This document shows positions 10,386 to 21,395 of a DNA stretch of 64,000 nt, piece by piece. The first letter of the stretch is position 1. Each line of letters begins with the position of its first letter. Source of the stretch: Lucinisca nassula (taxonomy: Eukaryota > Mollusca > Bivalvia > Lucinida > Lucinidae); the NCBI GenBank assembly GCA_963580285.1, contig OY757014.1, positions 100,566,072-100,630,071 on the forward strand. The letters are read 5' to 3'. The notes beneath the pieces are model-generated. The model did no database searches. It was not told the DNA's origin and was given only the letters and a program-made list of their open reading frames with translations. Both the position numbers and the translations under genes were made by a program.

Positions 10386-10705
10386 GATATGATTCTAGTG
10401 GGTCCTAATGTCTTATATTGTATGAAATCCATTTTCAGGCATGAACAAATCATTTGCCTAGTCATGTTACAATAATTAATTTGGTTTATGATAGGGATGT
10501 AGTCATTTACAGGCTTTAATACGCATGCGAACATTTGCGTTTCTCTGGCTCGATGAATTAGCTGCAGCGCATCATAGGAGTCTTAAAAGGAATTCAAACG
10601 TTTGCAAAACTGTTTAATATATCATATTTTACTTTTAAAAAGTGTCGCAAATGCGTTTTAACACTTCTTGTCACCATAAAATGGCTCTTGTCACTTCTTG
10701 TCACC

Positions 10706-10770
10706 TATCCACACTTTGTTCTGGGCAGGCTTATAGATAGGTAAGCGGTTAACCGGTACAAGGTCGGGTA
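10706..10770 (-). repeat. SINE fragment right of the 7723-10705 element
   Basis: CTGGGCAGGCTTATAGATAG followed by TAAGCGGTTAACCGGTAC matches the middle of SINE family 1 read backwards. See the left fragment at 7640-7722. Confidence 0.4.
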
Positions 10771-10815
10771 TGAATCACCCTTCCCGATCCGAAAATCCCC
10801 GATCCAGAATTTAAT

Positions 10816-11640
<825 letters not shown>

Positions 11641-12160
11641 TTTTAGTTATCCGGACACTTTGCTCATTCGGATTACTTCGGATGTTCATCCGGATTTCCT
11701 CGCGCTTAGCAACCAATCATTACGGTGACAACAAAAGCTGTCCACTGACCTTGGTACGCTTTGTTGCACACAAATTGCACTGTGTTAACACGCTTGTTTT
11801 GTTGATTTCAGAAAGAAAACATTTAAAAAAAGATGCCTTAAAGTTGTGGTTCGGTTGGATGTACGAATCACAACATGATGAATCCATTGAAAGTGACATT
11901 TCACCTGTTCCCAGCTGATCCGGTGTGATTTGAACGTTGGGTAAATGCCTGCAAAAGAGTCAACCAAAAAACATGACAAACACACAGTACTGTGTTTTGC
12001 ACAGTTTTGTCAGTTAAATAACCTGTCTTTTTCGCCTGATATTGTTTTTTGGTCCTGAGTAAATCATTTTGCTACACCCATGTGTAACTGTAAACAATGT
12101 ATTACTCGATAGATCTTGGGTATTTATTCATTTCATAAACTGTTTTATTTTGTTTGCTTT
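11641..12160. other. Unassigned; one splice-acceptor-like site
   Basis: A pyrimidine-rich run ends in TTTTGTTGATTTCAG at 11811 (+), followed by an AAAGAAAACATT stretch. This could be an acceptor, but no protein family is recognised in the frames after it. Nothing else is seen. Confidence 0.3.
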
Positions 12161-12164
12161 GGAG

Positions 12165-12480
12165 TTTTACAGCCAAGTCAACATTATTTAATTCATTTGA
12201 TCTGATAAGTTTAACTAGCCGCACTTCCTGGACAGGCTTATACGTAAGTGGACAACCAGTACAGTGCACATTAGCCAGAAACTAATAGGTATGGAAACCG
12301 CATCCTGATCACGTCAGGGCATCAGACTGAGTCGCCCCTGCTCATCGGGGCTTGAAGAAATAGATGGGCTGCATGATGCTTCTACGCAGAGCTGCAACCG
12401 CCGCACACGAGTACTGGTTAACCTCTTAGAGAAAGAAGTGACAGACCTAAACCTACTAAGTGTCTTACCAGTACTCGTGC
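12165..12480 (-). repeat. Composite of SINE family 1 and 2 fragments
   Basis: 12165-12300 reads as decayed family 2 (AGCCAAGTCAACATTATTTA; CCAGTACAGTGCACAT; GCCAGAAACT). 12335-12430 carries GGGGCTTGAAGAAATAGATG and GGGCTGCATGATGC in the opposite orientation (family 1 head). Boundaries are unclear. Confidence 0.45.
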
Positions 12481-12578
12481 AGCTCTGCTTGGAAGACTTT
12501 CATGAATCAGAATCAGAATTGTTACTGGTGACCCGTCAAATGACATTCATACACCATGTGGTTGAAGACCACTTGGTT

Positions 12579-12952
12579 TGTTTTGTTTGATTTGAGGTTT
12601 AACGTCCCCGTCAACACTGTAAAGGTCATTTTGGAAACGTCGCTTCCCATTTTGTAGGACTTTTACCCGATTGCGAGGAAATGACATCTCAAGCCCTGTC
12701 GCCCAATGAAACCAATAGGGTTTATAAACATGGGCGGCCCGACTCCAACCACTCTGCCTGGGCAGAAAATATATACCCTCCATGTTTTCCAGTTCTGTGG
12801 TGTATTCCTTGCTTCCAAAGAATAACCCTTTCTAGAACGTATTTAGTTCCTCTAAGCGGTTTACCAGTACTCGTGTGCCGGTCAGTTTCAGGTCTGCGCG
12901 GAATCATTATCCAGCCCATCTATTTCTTCAAGCCCTGATGGGCGGGGGCCAT
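12579..12952 (-). mobile_element. SINE family 1 copy with target duplication and an 80 bp insertion
   Basis: It is flanked by AAGACCACTTGGTT at 12565-12578 and 12953-12966, a perfect 14 bp duplication. The body matches the other copies except for about 80 extra bases at 12762-12842. The tail on the minus strand is AAACCTCAAATCAAACAAAA-like. Confidence 0.85.
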
Positions 12953-13144
12953 AAGACCACTTGGTTGAATGTATCGTTCCATCAAATGGTACTATTCGTC
13001 AAACCAGTTTTTGGTAGAATTTTCGTCGAAGAAATCATCAAATTGAGATTTTGTCACGATTTGTCGAGGTTTCATCGAAAAACTGAAAGGAGTTAAAAAG
13101 AGGGTAAACTGCAGTAGGTGTTATCATTTGTGCGTGCAAGCCTG

Positions 13145-13400
13145 ACATAGGTTGTGGGTACTAATTGAGGCGGTTCTAACGAGTACCCACAATCTATGTC
13201 TTGGGACAGAGATAAAAAAATGTATTCCCCCCCCCCCCACATCTTTTATTAAATCATGAAAACATGCCTTTATAAATTTTACCCCCTTAAACCCCACAAT
13301 TTTATAGAGAGAAATAAATGGGGCATAGAGCAGTGTACATTTTTTTTTCAATTTCTACTCCAAACGTACATTGTGTGTACTCGTTAGGTCGATAGGCATG
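13145..13400. repeat. Double-hairpin element, asymmetric copy
   Basis: ATAGGTTGTGGGTACT...GAGGCGGTTCTAACGAG...CACAATCTAT is the long-hairpin motif of this family with one inner arm lost. Beyond it lies the second block with CCCCCTTAAACCCCAC and GGGGCATA. Related to 24181-24360, 34388-34432, 60000-60330 and 63000-63330. Confidence 0.55.
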
Positions 13401-13674
13401 GTTGGCGAAGCTTGCTTACCAAGTAATGTTTCCTATCCGCGGACGCCTGATTACACTCTTCTGGAGTCCATGTCTGTTGATCTGAACATTGATATTTGCC
13501 ATTTGTCTATGGATTAATGATTTTGGATTAACGCTTTGGTACTACGACCTAAACTACTTACAACCAAAAACAGTTTTTTTTTTCAAGTTTTCAGATTTTG
13601 GTGGTAAAAATTTCAACATATTTGAATGGGCATGTGAAAAAGATGAAGTACTTTTGTGCAGATCTGTAAATTAA

Positions 13675-13717
<43 letters not shown>

Positions 13718-13894
13718 AAAGCATGTATATTGTCTGTATTAAATTCACAATGTCCGAAAAATCGATTTTTTTAACTTATCTAGCGCGGTTTCGCTACAGA
13801 ACTCTTAACAAGAACACTTTATAAAAGCATCTTCTTTCTTAAATTAACTAAATTTGCAAACTATGAAATCATTTGGTCAATTAATTAATTTCAC
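13401..13894. other. Unassigned; contains a (TAAA)n run
   Basis: TAAA units at about 13672-13718. No other feature is recognised. Confidence 0.5.
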
Positions 13895-14076
13895 TTTGTT
13901 GGTGAATCAATAAGGTGTATATACAAATCACCCCTTTCAAAATCGGGCGTCGGATTGTTAAACCATGCGCCAGCAGGTAGCCTGTTTGGACATTCATTCA
14001 TGTTAATTGCCTCCAATTTACGATCGTATCGGGCTTTTGCTTCATCGGGCAAACGGTCATAATACTAGTTCGACAT
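13895..14076 (-). pseudogene. Candidate exon of an uncharacterised protein family, with an early stop
   Basis: The minus frame reads YYDRLPDEAKARYDRKLEA, then MNECPNRLPAGAWFNNP and YIHLIDSP, then a possible donor AAA|GTGAAA with GT at 13894-13893. The composition looks like real protein. It resembles the N-terminal segment (RLP...RY..KL, then P-D-I-x-x-Y-L-I) of a multi-copy invertebrate protein family I know only as uncharacterised. An ATG at 14076 is followed by an in-frame TAG three codons later (14067-14065), so it is either broken or starts elsewhere. The function is unknown. Confidence 0.35.
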
Positions 14077-14214
14077 GTTGACAAAGTTTACAGACATGCA
14101 AATGAGCTTTCACGGTCAATTACACTTTGCTTTATATGGTCGCTATGGAGGGCATTCACCGAGGAAGGCGTTGCTAAGCGGAAGTAGAACCGATATTGAC
14201 CGGATATGACGTTG

Positions 14215-15700
14215 GAGAATAATGCCGAATGGCCACTCTAGCTCATCCAGCATGTCACCGACGCTACTTCAATTTCGCCATCGTCTACAGGTCCATCGAG
14301 CAGCTGTCCTCTGCACCTTCTCTACCTGCGGAATCTGAGTTTTAACATAGGGAAGCCAAATGGGTGATGCATATTCAAGTTGAGGGCGAACCAATGTCTA
14401 AAATGCAACATCCTTTGTTTGCCGAGGTGCAAAAGCCAAATTACGTCTAAGGAATCCTAAGGTCCTGGTTGCTTTAGATGTTATCTCCGAGATATGTTGA
14501 CCCCAATCGAGATCGTCAGTGATGGTGATACTAAGATATTTGGCGGAAAATGAGCCTGCACCAAAGTATGCTGGTGAAGTGTATAATCATACTTAATTTG
14601 CTTGCCCGGAAGGTGTCGTGACACCCTCATTGAACGGCACTTGGCCACACCGAACTCCATCCGCCAATCCGCCTCCCACTGTGCAAGTCGATCCAGGTCA
14701 TCCTGCAAAATACGACAGCCAGAAGGAGAATATATGTTCCTATACAGGACACAATCATCAGCAAACAAACGGACAGATGATATGGTATTATCAGGGAGAT
14801 CATTGATGAATTCCAAGGACCGGTCCAAGGACCGAACCTTGTGGGACATTGCACAAAACAGGGACCGGACCAGACGCCCGGCCACCAAGCACAACCCACC
14901 GAGAGCGCCCTGAGAGTCATGAGCCAATCCAACCACGTGCGGATCCTCTTATCCAAAGTAGTTCAATTTGTACAATAGCCTTCTGTGAGGTACCTTGTCA
15001 AAGTCCTTGGTGATATCCATGACGATCAAATCAGTCTGTTGGTGGCCACGGTTTATGGCCGCTTCCAGATTGCTCACACTATCATGGAAGAATTGAACCA
15101 GCCGGGTTTCGCAAGACCTTTGACTTCGGAAACTATGTTGACAGTCAGCAAGAATGCTCTCAAACGCCAAGCGCCTGTTAATGCTGCTAACTAATATATG
15201 CTCCAGGGTTTTGCAACAGATGCATGTTAGCGACACTGGTCTATAATTTGCTGTATCATATTTCCCCCTCCCCCTACAGACCGGGGTAACATTTGCTTGT
15301 CGCCAGTCGTCTGGTACAGTGCCCCGGGCAAGTGATTCATTGAAAATAAAGGCCAGCACAGGAGAAATTTCAGCACTACATTCCTTAAGCACCCTGGCAT
15401 TCGGGCCATCTGGACCAGATGCCTTATGTATTTTGAGCTTACCCAGCAGTTTAGCGATCCCTTGTGGTCAAGTGTTATGTCCCCCATAGTAAGGAACGGA
15501 CTATTACCTTTGGATGGTAGCTCACCGGCAGTTTGTATTAATTTTTTATTAATGTATGAATTTTTATTCTTATTTAGGTATATTTTGTTCAAATGTGTCC
15601 AATTACTGATTAAATCCGAAATTATTTCTTTCTCAGGGGTATGAAAAACCTCTCCGATTTGGGGTAAAATTATTGTATTCCTCCGCATTTACTTCAAAAA
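14215..15700 (-). pseudogene. LINE copy E: reverse transcriptase region
   Basis: Same family as copies A, B, D and F. On the minus strand it reads LPSKGNSPFLTMGDIT, then LKECSAEISPVLAFIFNESL, then YRPVSLTCICCKTLEHI, DLIVMDITKDFDKVPHRRLL, then after a frame break FINDLPDN and RLFADDCVLYRNIYSPSG. The C-terminal part (EKVQRTAARWTCRRW-like) ends near 14215. The VPQG region is frameshifted and partly lost. It covers the N-terminal RT blocks that copy B lacks. Both ends are truncated: the 3' untranslated part is missing and the left boundary adjoins the candidate exon's upstream region. Confidence 0.8.
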
Positions 15701-15704
15701 AAAA

Positions 15705-16312
<608 letters not shown>

Positions 16313-16666
16313 CTCAATTAACAGTTTTGTGGGGCCTGCGCCCTTGAAAATAAGGTCAAGGGCATCGAAACATAATGGATGTTTGGTGTTGGCCCGTTTC
16401 GGGCTATTTCTTTTATATTCGATTCAGCGGTCATACAATGTAAATAGATGGAATGATCGGCCCACGTTTTGCTTTGAAATATGCAAAATCAAAACTCCGA
16501 AAAACTCCCTAAGTTCTCTTTTATTCAAGAAAAGCTAAAAGCATATAAAAATTCAATAGACCGATTTTACAAATTTAATTATTGTTTATTTGTTGAAGTG
16601 AAGGCGGGAGAATACAAAATTTTTACCCCAAATCGACAGGGTGTTTCATACCCTTGAGATAGAAAA
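16313..16666. other. Unassigned sequence
   Basis: No recognised coding, RNA or repeat content apart from A/T-rich stretches. GTGTTTCATACCC near its right edge recurs at 19888-19901. Confidence 0.4.
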
Positions 16667-19600
16667 CAAGATGACCAAGCTGGTCCTGTATCGCTCACCT
16701 GAACTAACAGATTCAAAGTTTCAGGAAGTGCCAACCTTTGCTGAAGGATTTATGGGAGGACATGGTGATGACAGGGTAAGCATTTTCTGCAAATCAAGTA
16801 GAATGTAACTCTATGATAAATAGGCTGACCTCACCGGTTTTCAATTTCATTCAAGCTTTTATTCCTGACTTGCTATGAAGATCCCATATAAATTGAAGGA
16901 GCTATGGTGATGACAAGTTCAAAAATAAGCAATTAACTGCTGCAATCAAAGGGATGTTACTCTGTGATAAACAGGCAAACCTCATGAGTTTTCAAACTCC
17001 TACGAGCTTTTCTGCCTGACCTGTTTGTAAGTTTCATGAAGATCCGATCAAAACTGAAGGGGCAGCAGTGATGGCAATGTCGAAAATAGGCATTTTCAGC
17101 AATCAAAGGCACGTAACTCTATGATAAATGTGCCGACTTGGGCGGTATTCTAACTCATCTGAGGTTTGATCCCCAGCCACCTAACATATAAGTTTCAGAA
17201 AAATCCAATCAAAACTGAAGGGGCTACGGTGATGACAAGGTCAAAATTTGGCATTTTCAGCAATCAAAGGGATGTTGCTCTAAGATAAATGGGCGGACTT
17301 GGCCAGTTTTCGAACTCAACCGAGGTTTCATCCCCAGCCACCTTACATATATGTATCTGAAAGATCCGATCAAAACTAAAGGGCTATGATGATGACAAGG
17401 TCAAAAATCGACACTTTCAGCAATCAAAGGGACGTAAATCTATGATAAATGAGCCAACTTGGCCAGTATTCGAACACATCTGAGGTTTTATCCCCAGTAT
17501 CTCACATATATGTTTCAGAAAGATCCGATCAAAACTGAAGGGGCTACGGTGATGACAAGGTCAAAAATCGTTATTTTCTGCAATCGAAGGGACGTAACTC
17601 TATGATAAATGGGCCGACTTGGCCGGTATTCAAACTCATCCGCGGTTTTATCCCCAGCCACCTTACATATAAGTTTCAGAAAGATCCGATAAAAACTGAA
17701 AGGGCTACGTTGATGACAAGGTCAAAAATCGGCATTTTCAGCAATCAAAGGGACGTTACTCTACGATATATGGGCCGACTTGGCCGGTATTCGAACTCAT
17801 CCGAGGTGTTATCCCCAGCCACATTACATATAAGTTTCAGAAAATCCGATCAAAACTGAATGGGCTACGGTGATTACAAGGTCAAAAATCGGCATTTTCA
17901 GCCACAAAAGGGACGTTACTCTATGATAAATGGACCAACTTGGCTGGTTTTCGAACTCATCCGAGGTTTCATCCCAAACAACCTTACATGTAAGTTTCAG
18001 AAAGATCCAATCAAAACAGAAGGGGCTACCTGACAATGTCAAAACTTGGTATTTTCAGCAATCGAAGGGATGATACTCTATGATAAATGGGCTGACATGG
18101 CCGGTTTTCGAACTCATCCGAGGTTTTATCCCCAGCCACCTTACAAATAAGTTTCAGAAAGATCGGATCAAAACTGAAGGAGCTACGGTGATGACAAGGT
18201 AAAAAATCAACATTTTCAGCCATCAAAGGGATATAACTCTATGATTAATGGGGCGACTTGGCCAGTTTTCCAACGCATCTTGGTTTTTATCCCCAGCCAT
18301 CTTATATATAAGTTTTAGAAAGATCCGATCAAAACTGAAGGTACTACGGTGCTGACAAGGTCAAAAATCGACATTTTCAGCAATCAAAGGGACGTAACTC
18401 TATGATGAATGGGCCACTTTGGCGGTATTCAAACTCATCCGAGGTTTTATCCCCAGCCACCTTACATATAAGTTTCAGAAAGATCAGTTCAAAGCTGAAA
18501 GGGCTACGGTGATGACAAGGTAAAAAAACAACATTTTCAGCCATCAAAGGGACATAACTCTATGATAAATGGGGCGACTTGGCCAATTTTCGAACTCATC
18601 TGAGATTTTATCCCCAGCCGCCTTACATATAAGTTTCAGAAAGATCCGATCAAAACTGAAAGGGCTACGGTGATGACAGTGTCAAAAATCGGCATTTTCA
18701 GCGACCAAAGGGAGGTTACTCTTTGATAAATGGGCCGGCTTGGCCGGTTTTCGAACTCATCCGAGATTTTTTCCCCAGCAACCTTACATATAATTTTCAG
18801 AAAGATCCGAACAAAACTAAAGGGGCTACGGTGATGCCAAGGTCAAAAATCGGCATTTTCAGCTATCAAAGGGACGTAACTCTATAATAAATTGGCTAAC
18901 TTGGCCGGTTTTCGAACTCACCCGAGTTTTTATCCCCAGCCACCTTACATATAAGTTTCAGAAAGATCAGTTCAAAGCTGAAAGGGCTACGGTGATGACA
19001 AGGTAAAAAAACAACATTTTCAGCCATCAAAGGGACATAACTCTATGATAAATGGGGCGACTTGGCCAATTTTCGAACTCATCTGAGATTTTATCCCCAG
19101 CCGCCTTACATATAAGTTTCAGAAAGATCCGATCAAAACTGAAAGGGCTACGGTGATGACAGTGTCAAAAATCGGCATTTTCAGCGACCAAAGGGAGGTT
19201 ACTCTTTGATAAATGGGCCGGCTTGGCCGGTTTTCGAACTCATCCGAGATTTTTTCCCCAGCAACCTTACATATAATTTTCAGAAAGATCCGAACAAAAC
19301 TAAAGGGGCTACGGTGATGCCAAGGTCAAAAATCGGCATTTTCAGCTATCAAAGGGACGTAACTCTATAATAAATTGGCTAACTTGGCCGGTTTTCGAAC
19401 TCACCCGAGTTTTTATCCCCAGCCACCTTACATATAAGTTTCAGAAAGATCCGATCAAAAATGAAGGGGCTACGGTGATGACAAGCATTTTCCCATTGTA
19501 AGTCTATGGGACCTTGTGATTGCCATAGCAACCAAAGTGCTTGTGCGATTTCGAAAAAAAAGCTTATGTCATCAATGCCCCACCAGGGGCATGCTACAGA

Positions 19601-19724
19601 TGAGAAATAATTGAGATCAGCCTGCAGACTGCAGAGATATAGCTGCTCAAAAGTGTGGACGGACGACGGAGGACCCGCTATACTATAAGCTCCCTTGGAG
19701 CCTTCGGCCCAGGTGAGCTAAAAA
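16667..19724 (-). mobile_element. Hairpin-ended element with ~17 tandem units of ~160 bp
   Basis: The left end is CAAGATGACCAAGCTGGTCC (hairpin GACCAAGCTGGTC at 16673-16685), then TATCGCTCACCTGA. The right end is GGCCCAGGTGAGCTAAAA, so CTCACCTG/CAGGTGAG are subterminal inverted repeats. The interior is a 160-161 bp tandem array whose units carry TTTCAGAAAGATCCGATC, AAAACTGAAGGGGCTACGG and GATGACAAGGTCAAAA. A three-unit block of 483 bp is duplicated almost exactly (about 18465-19430). A single-copy region follows (19475-19690). No protein. The architecture fits non-autonomous Helentrons (HINE or pearl-like), an inference from structure. Confidence 0.65.
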
Positions 19725-19914
19725 TTCGGATAAATTCACAAATTGGACATCTTGGAACAAATATACCCAAATAAGAATAAAAATACATAGTTGTATAAAA
19801 TAAATATAAAAACTGTTTAAAACAACTTCGTATGACTGAATTAGGACCAAATCAAAATTTTTGATCGGGTATTTTCGGATCGGGATAGGGCAGAGTGTTT
19901 CATACCCGACCGAC
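19725..19914. other. Unassigned A/T-rich sequence
   Basis: No feature beyond the ATACCCGACC-type segment also seen near 10770 and 16650. Confidence 0.4.
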
Positions 19915-20112
19915 CCAGTACAGTGCACATTCCTTCGCCAGAAACTGACAACTGCACTTCTTGAATCAGCGGAACGGAGAGAGTGACCGTAGAAAAGATT
20001 TCATGACCAATCTCCACGAAAGCATGTTGCCGACCCCGGCAGGAATCGAACCCGCGTCCTCCTGATCACCAGTGAGACGCGCATCCGACGGAGCTACCGA
20101 GGCCGGCCGCGA
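19915..20112 (-). mobile_element. tRNA-derived SINE (family 2), head and body
   Basis: On the minus strand, CGGTAGCTCCGTCGGATGCG resembles box A and GGTTCGATTCC is box B of a tRNA-like Pol III promoter. The unrelated body has GGTCATGAAATC, CAGTTGTCAGTTTCTGGCG and GTGCACTGTACTGG. The tail is missing. It abuts the LINE G fragment at 20115, so it may have inserted there. It is not a functional tRNA gene because no 3' acceptor stem is present. Confidence 0.7.
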
Positions 20113-20114
20113 CT

Positions 20115-20480
20115 TGCCCGATCGCGACAGTTTGACGATATTCAGTCTCCAGATAAACTAAGTGATCATGATATTGTCTTCAGATATTTAAAAATTTGCA
20201 TTACACCGATAAATATACCTCGAAGGAAGGTGTACTCGTATCAAAAAGGTGACTACGAAACTATGAGGAAGGCTGCGTTCAGATTTGCAAAGGAGAAATA
20301 CTTTAATGGTAATTCAGATGCTCGGTCTGTCCAGGAGAACTTTGATTTGATACACGGGTGGTAATCAGGGGAACTAGCTCGAAAATGAGTCAATGGAAAT
20401 TTGTTCCCTCGACACATCCGGGAACTCTCGAACTGGCTCCATCACCAGGAAACTTGTAAACAAAGGTAGGTCTCGAAGAG
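20115..20480 (+). pseudogene. LINE family 2 (copy G): endonuclease end and linker
   Basis: The plus frame reads KLSDHDIVFRYLKICI (the SDH motif that closes a LINE endonuclease domain), then KVYSYQKGDYETMRKAAFRF and AKEKYFNGNSDARSVQENF, a linker typical of a second CR1/Jockey-type LINE family. The reading breaks near 20362. Probably the upstream part of the same degraded element as 21295-24180. Confidence 0.7.
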
Positions 20481-20777
20481 TTTTATCACCAGTTTTTTTT
20501 TCGTTGTAGGCTATTTATAAAAAAATCCGGCAATGCAGTGCCACATAGAAATACAGTGCCACAATTAATGTCAACACGGATGTTTTGGCCTATGATTTTT
20601 CATTTTCAGTCAAAAGTACGCCCTTCACACCCCCGGAAGCAACATCCCTAGTGAAATGAAACATGGAAAGTTTGAAATAAGCAAAGAAAAACATAGCCGT
20701 GGTTACATAACTTGCGACTTATGACGAAATTACTGTCCGAACTAGTCTTCTCGACAAGGAGCTAGTTCACTCGACAT

Positions 20778-20970
20778 CTCACCGCCGTAGGTTCGAGCCT
20801 CGCTCGGGCCACGTGTGAGACGCCAAGTTCTGCAACGGAAGGTCAGGTGGTTTTTCTCCGGATACTCCAGTTTTCGCCCACCTCTGATTAACGATCGTCT
20901 CGATATGAGTGAAATAATCTTGAAAGGGCCGTAAAACCAAAACAAAAAAAAAAAAAAAATAAAAAATAAA
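20778..20970 (+). mobile_element. tRNA-derived SINE, 5'-truncated, with target duplication
   Basis: It starts just before a B box (GGTTCGAGCCTC) and ends with GGGCCGTAAAACC plus an A-rich tail. It is flanked by AGTTCACTCGACAT at 20764-20777 and 20971-20984, a perfect 14 bp duplication. The body (CTCCGGATACTCCAG) differs from SINE families 1 and 2. Box A is absent, so this copy was truncated on insertion. Confidence 0.85.
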
Positions 20971-21154
20971 AGTTCACTCGACATGGAGATAGTGCACTCA
21001 AAGAACGAAGATGAAACATTCATCAGATGACTGCGGCCCGATTCGATGTCTTTCTATGGTCCCTACCAGTTTATCCAACTGGTTTCTTTACCCCTGGCTA
21101 GTGGGGGCAACAAGATACTATTCCCCCTCAAGACGCACCCCCCCCCCCCACGCC

Positions 21155-21285
21155 CCATTCGTTTCGTCCGGGTCGTTTCGCCCTCATTTTGCACCTCTAG
21201 TTGTTTCGCCCCCAAAGTCTGGTCTTTTCGACCCCTTAGTCGTTTCGCCCACAAAGTTGCTTCGCCCCCTCCCCTTGACACGTGA
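21155..21285 (+). repeat. Degenerate GTTTCGCCC repeat cluster
   Basis: Variants of GTCGTTTCGCCC occur about every 15-25 bases, preceded by a C homopolymer at about 21137-21150. The same motif family is at 7180-7345 and 7570-7605. Confidence 0.55.
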
Positions 21286-21294
21286 AATCAGATG

Positions 21295-21395
21295 CAATTT
21301 GAGATTAGCAACATGTTTACTAAGGCAAATAGAACGCTTGGTTTCCTGGGGCGAAAGTTTTATCAGTGTCCGCAGGATGTTAAAGAGGCAAAAAG
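21295..21395 (+). pseudogene. LINE family 2: C-terminal reverse transcriptase fragment
   Basis: The plus frame reads ISNMFTKANRTLGFLGRKF followed by YQCPQDVKEA, which belongs near the C-terminus of the LINE protein. It is joined directly to a linker segment that belongs far upstream in the same protein. This is a join between two copies or a rearrangement. Confidence 0.65.

Larger units (their letters stand above)
7723..10705. mobile_element. 3 kb element with ~42 bp terminal inverted repeats
   Basis: The left end carries GGTGACAAGAAGTGACAAGA, then a TATTTTATGGTGACAAGAA segment, with one extra internal unit (7723-7792). The right end (10664-10705) is the inverse, with GGCTCTTGTCACTTCTTGTC near the outer edge. 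No clear target duplication is seen. The interior holds SINEs, microsatellites and diverged tandem repeats, but no transposase. An inverted pair of unrelated repeats is possible but less likely given the collinear match. Confidence 0.5.
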
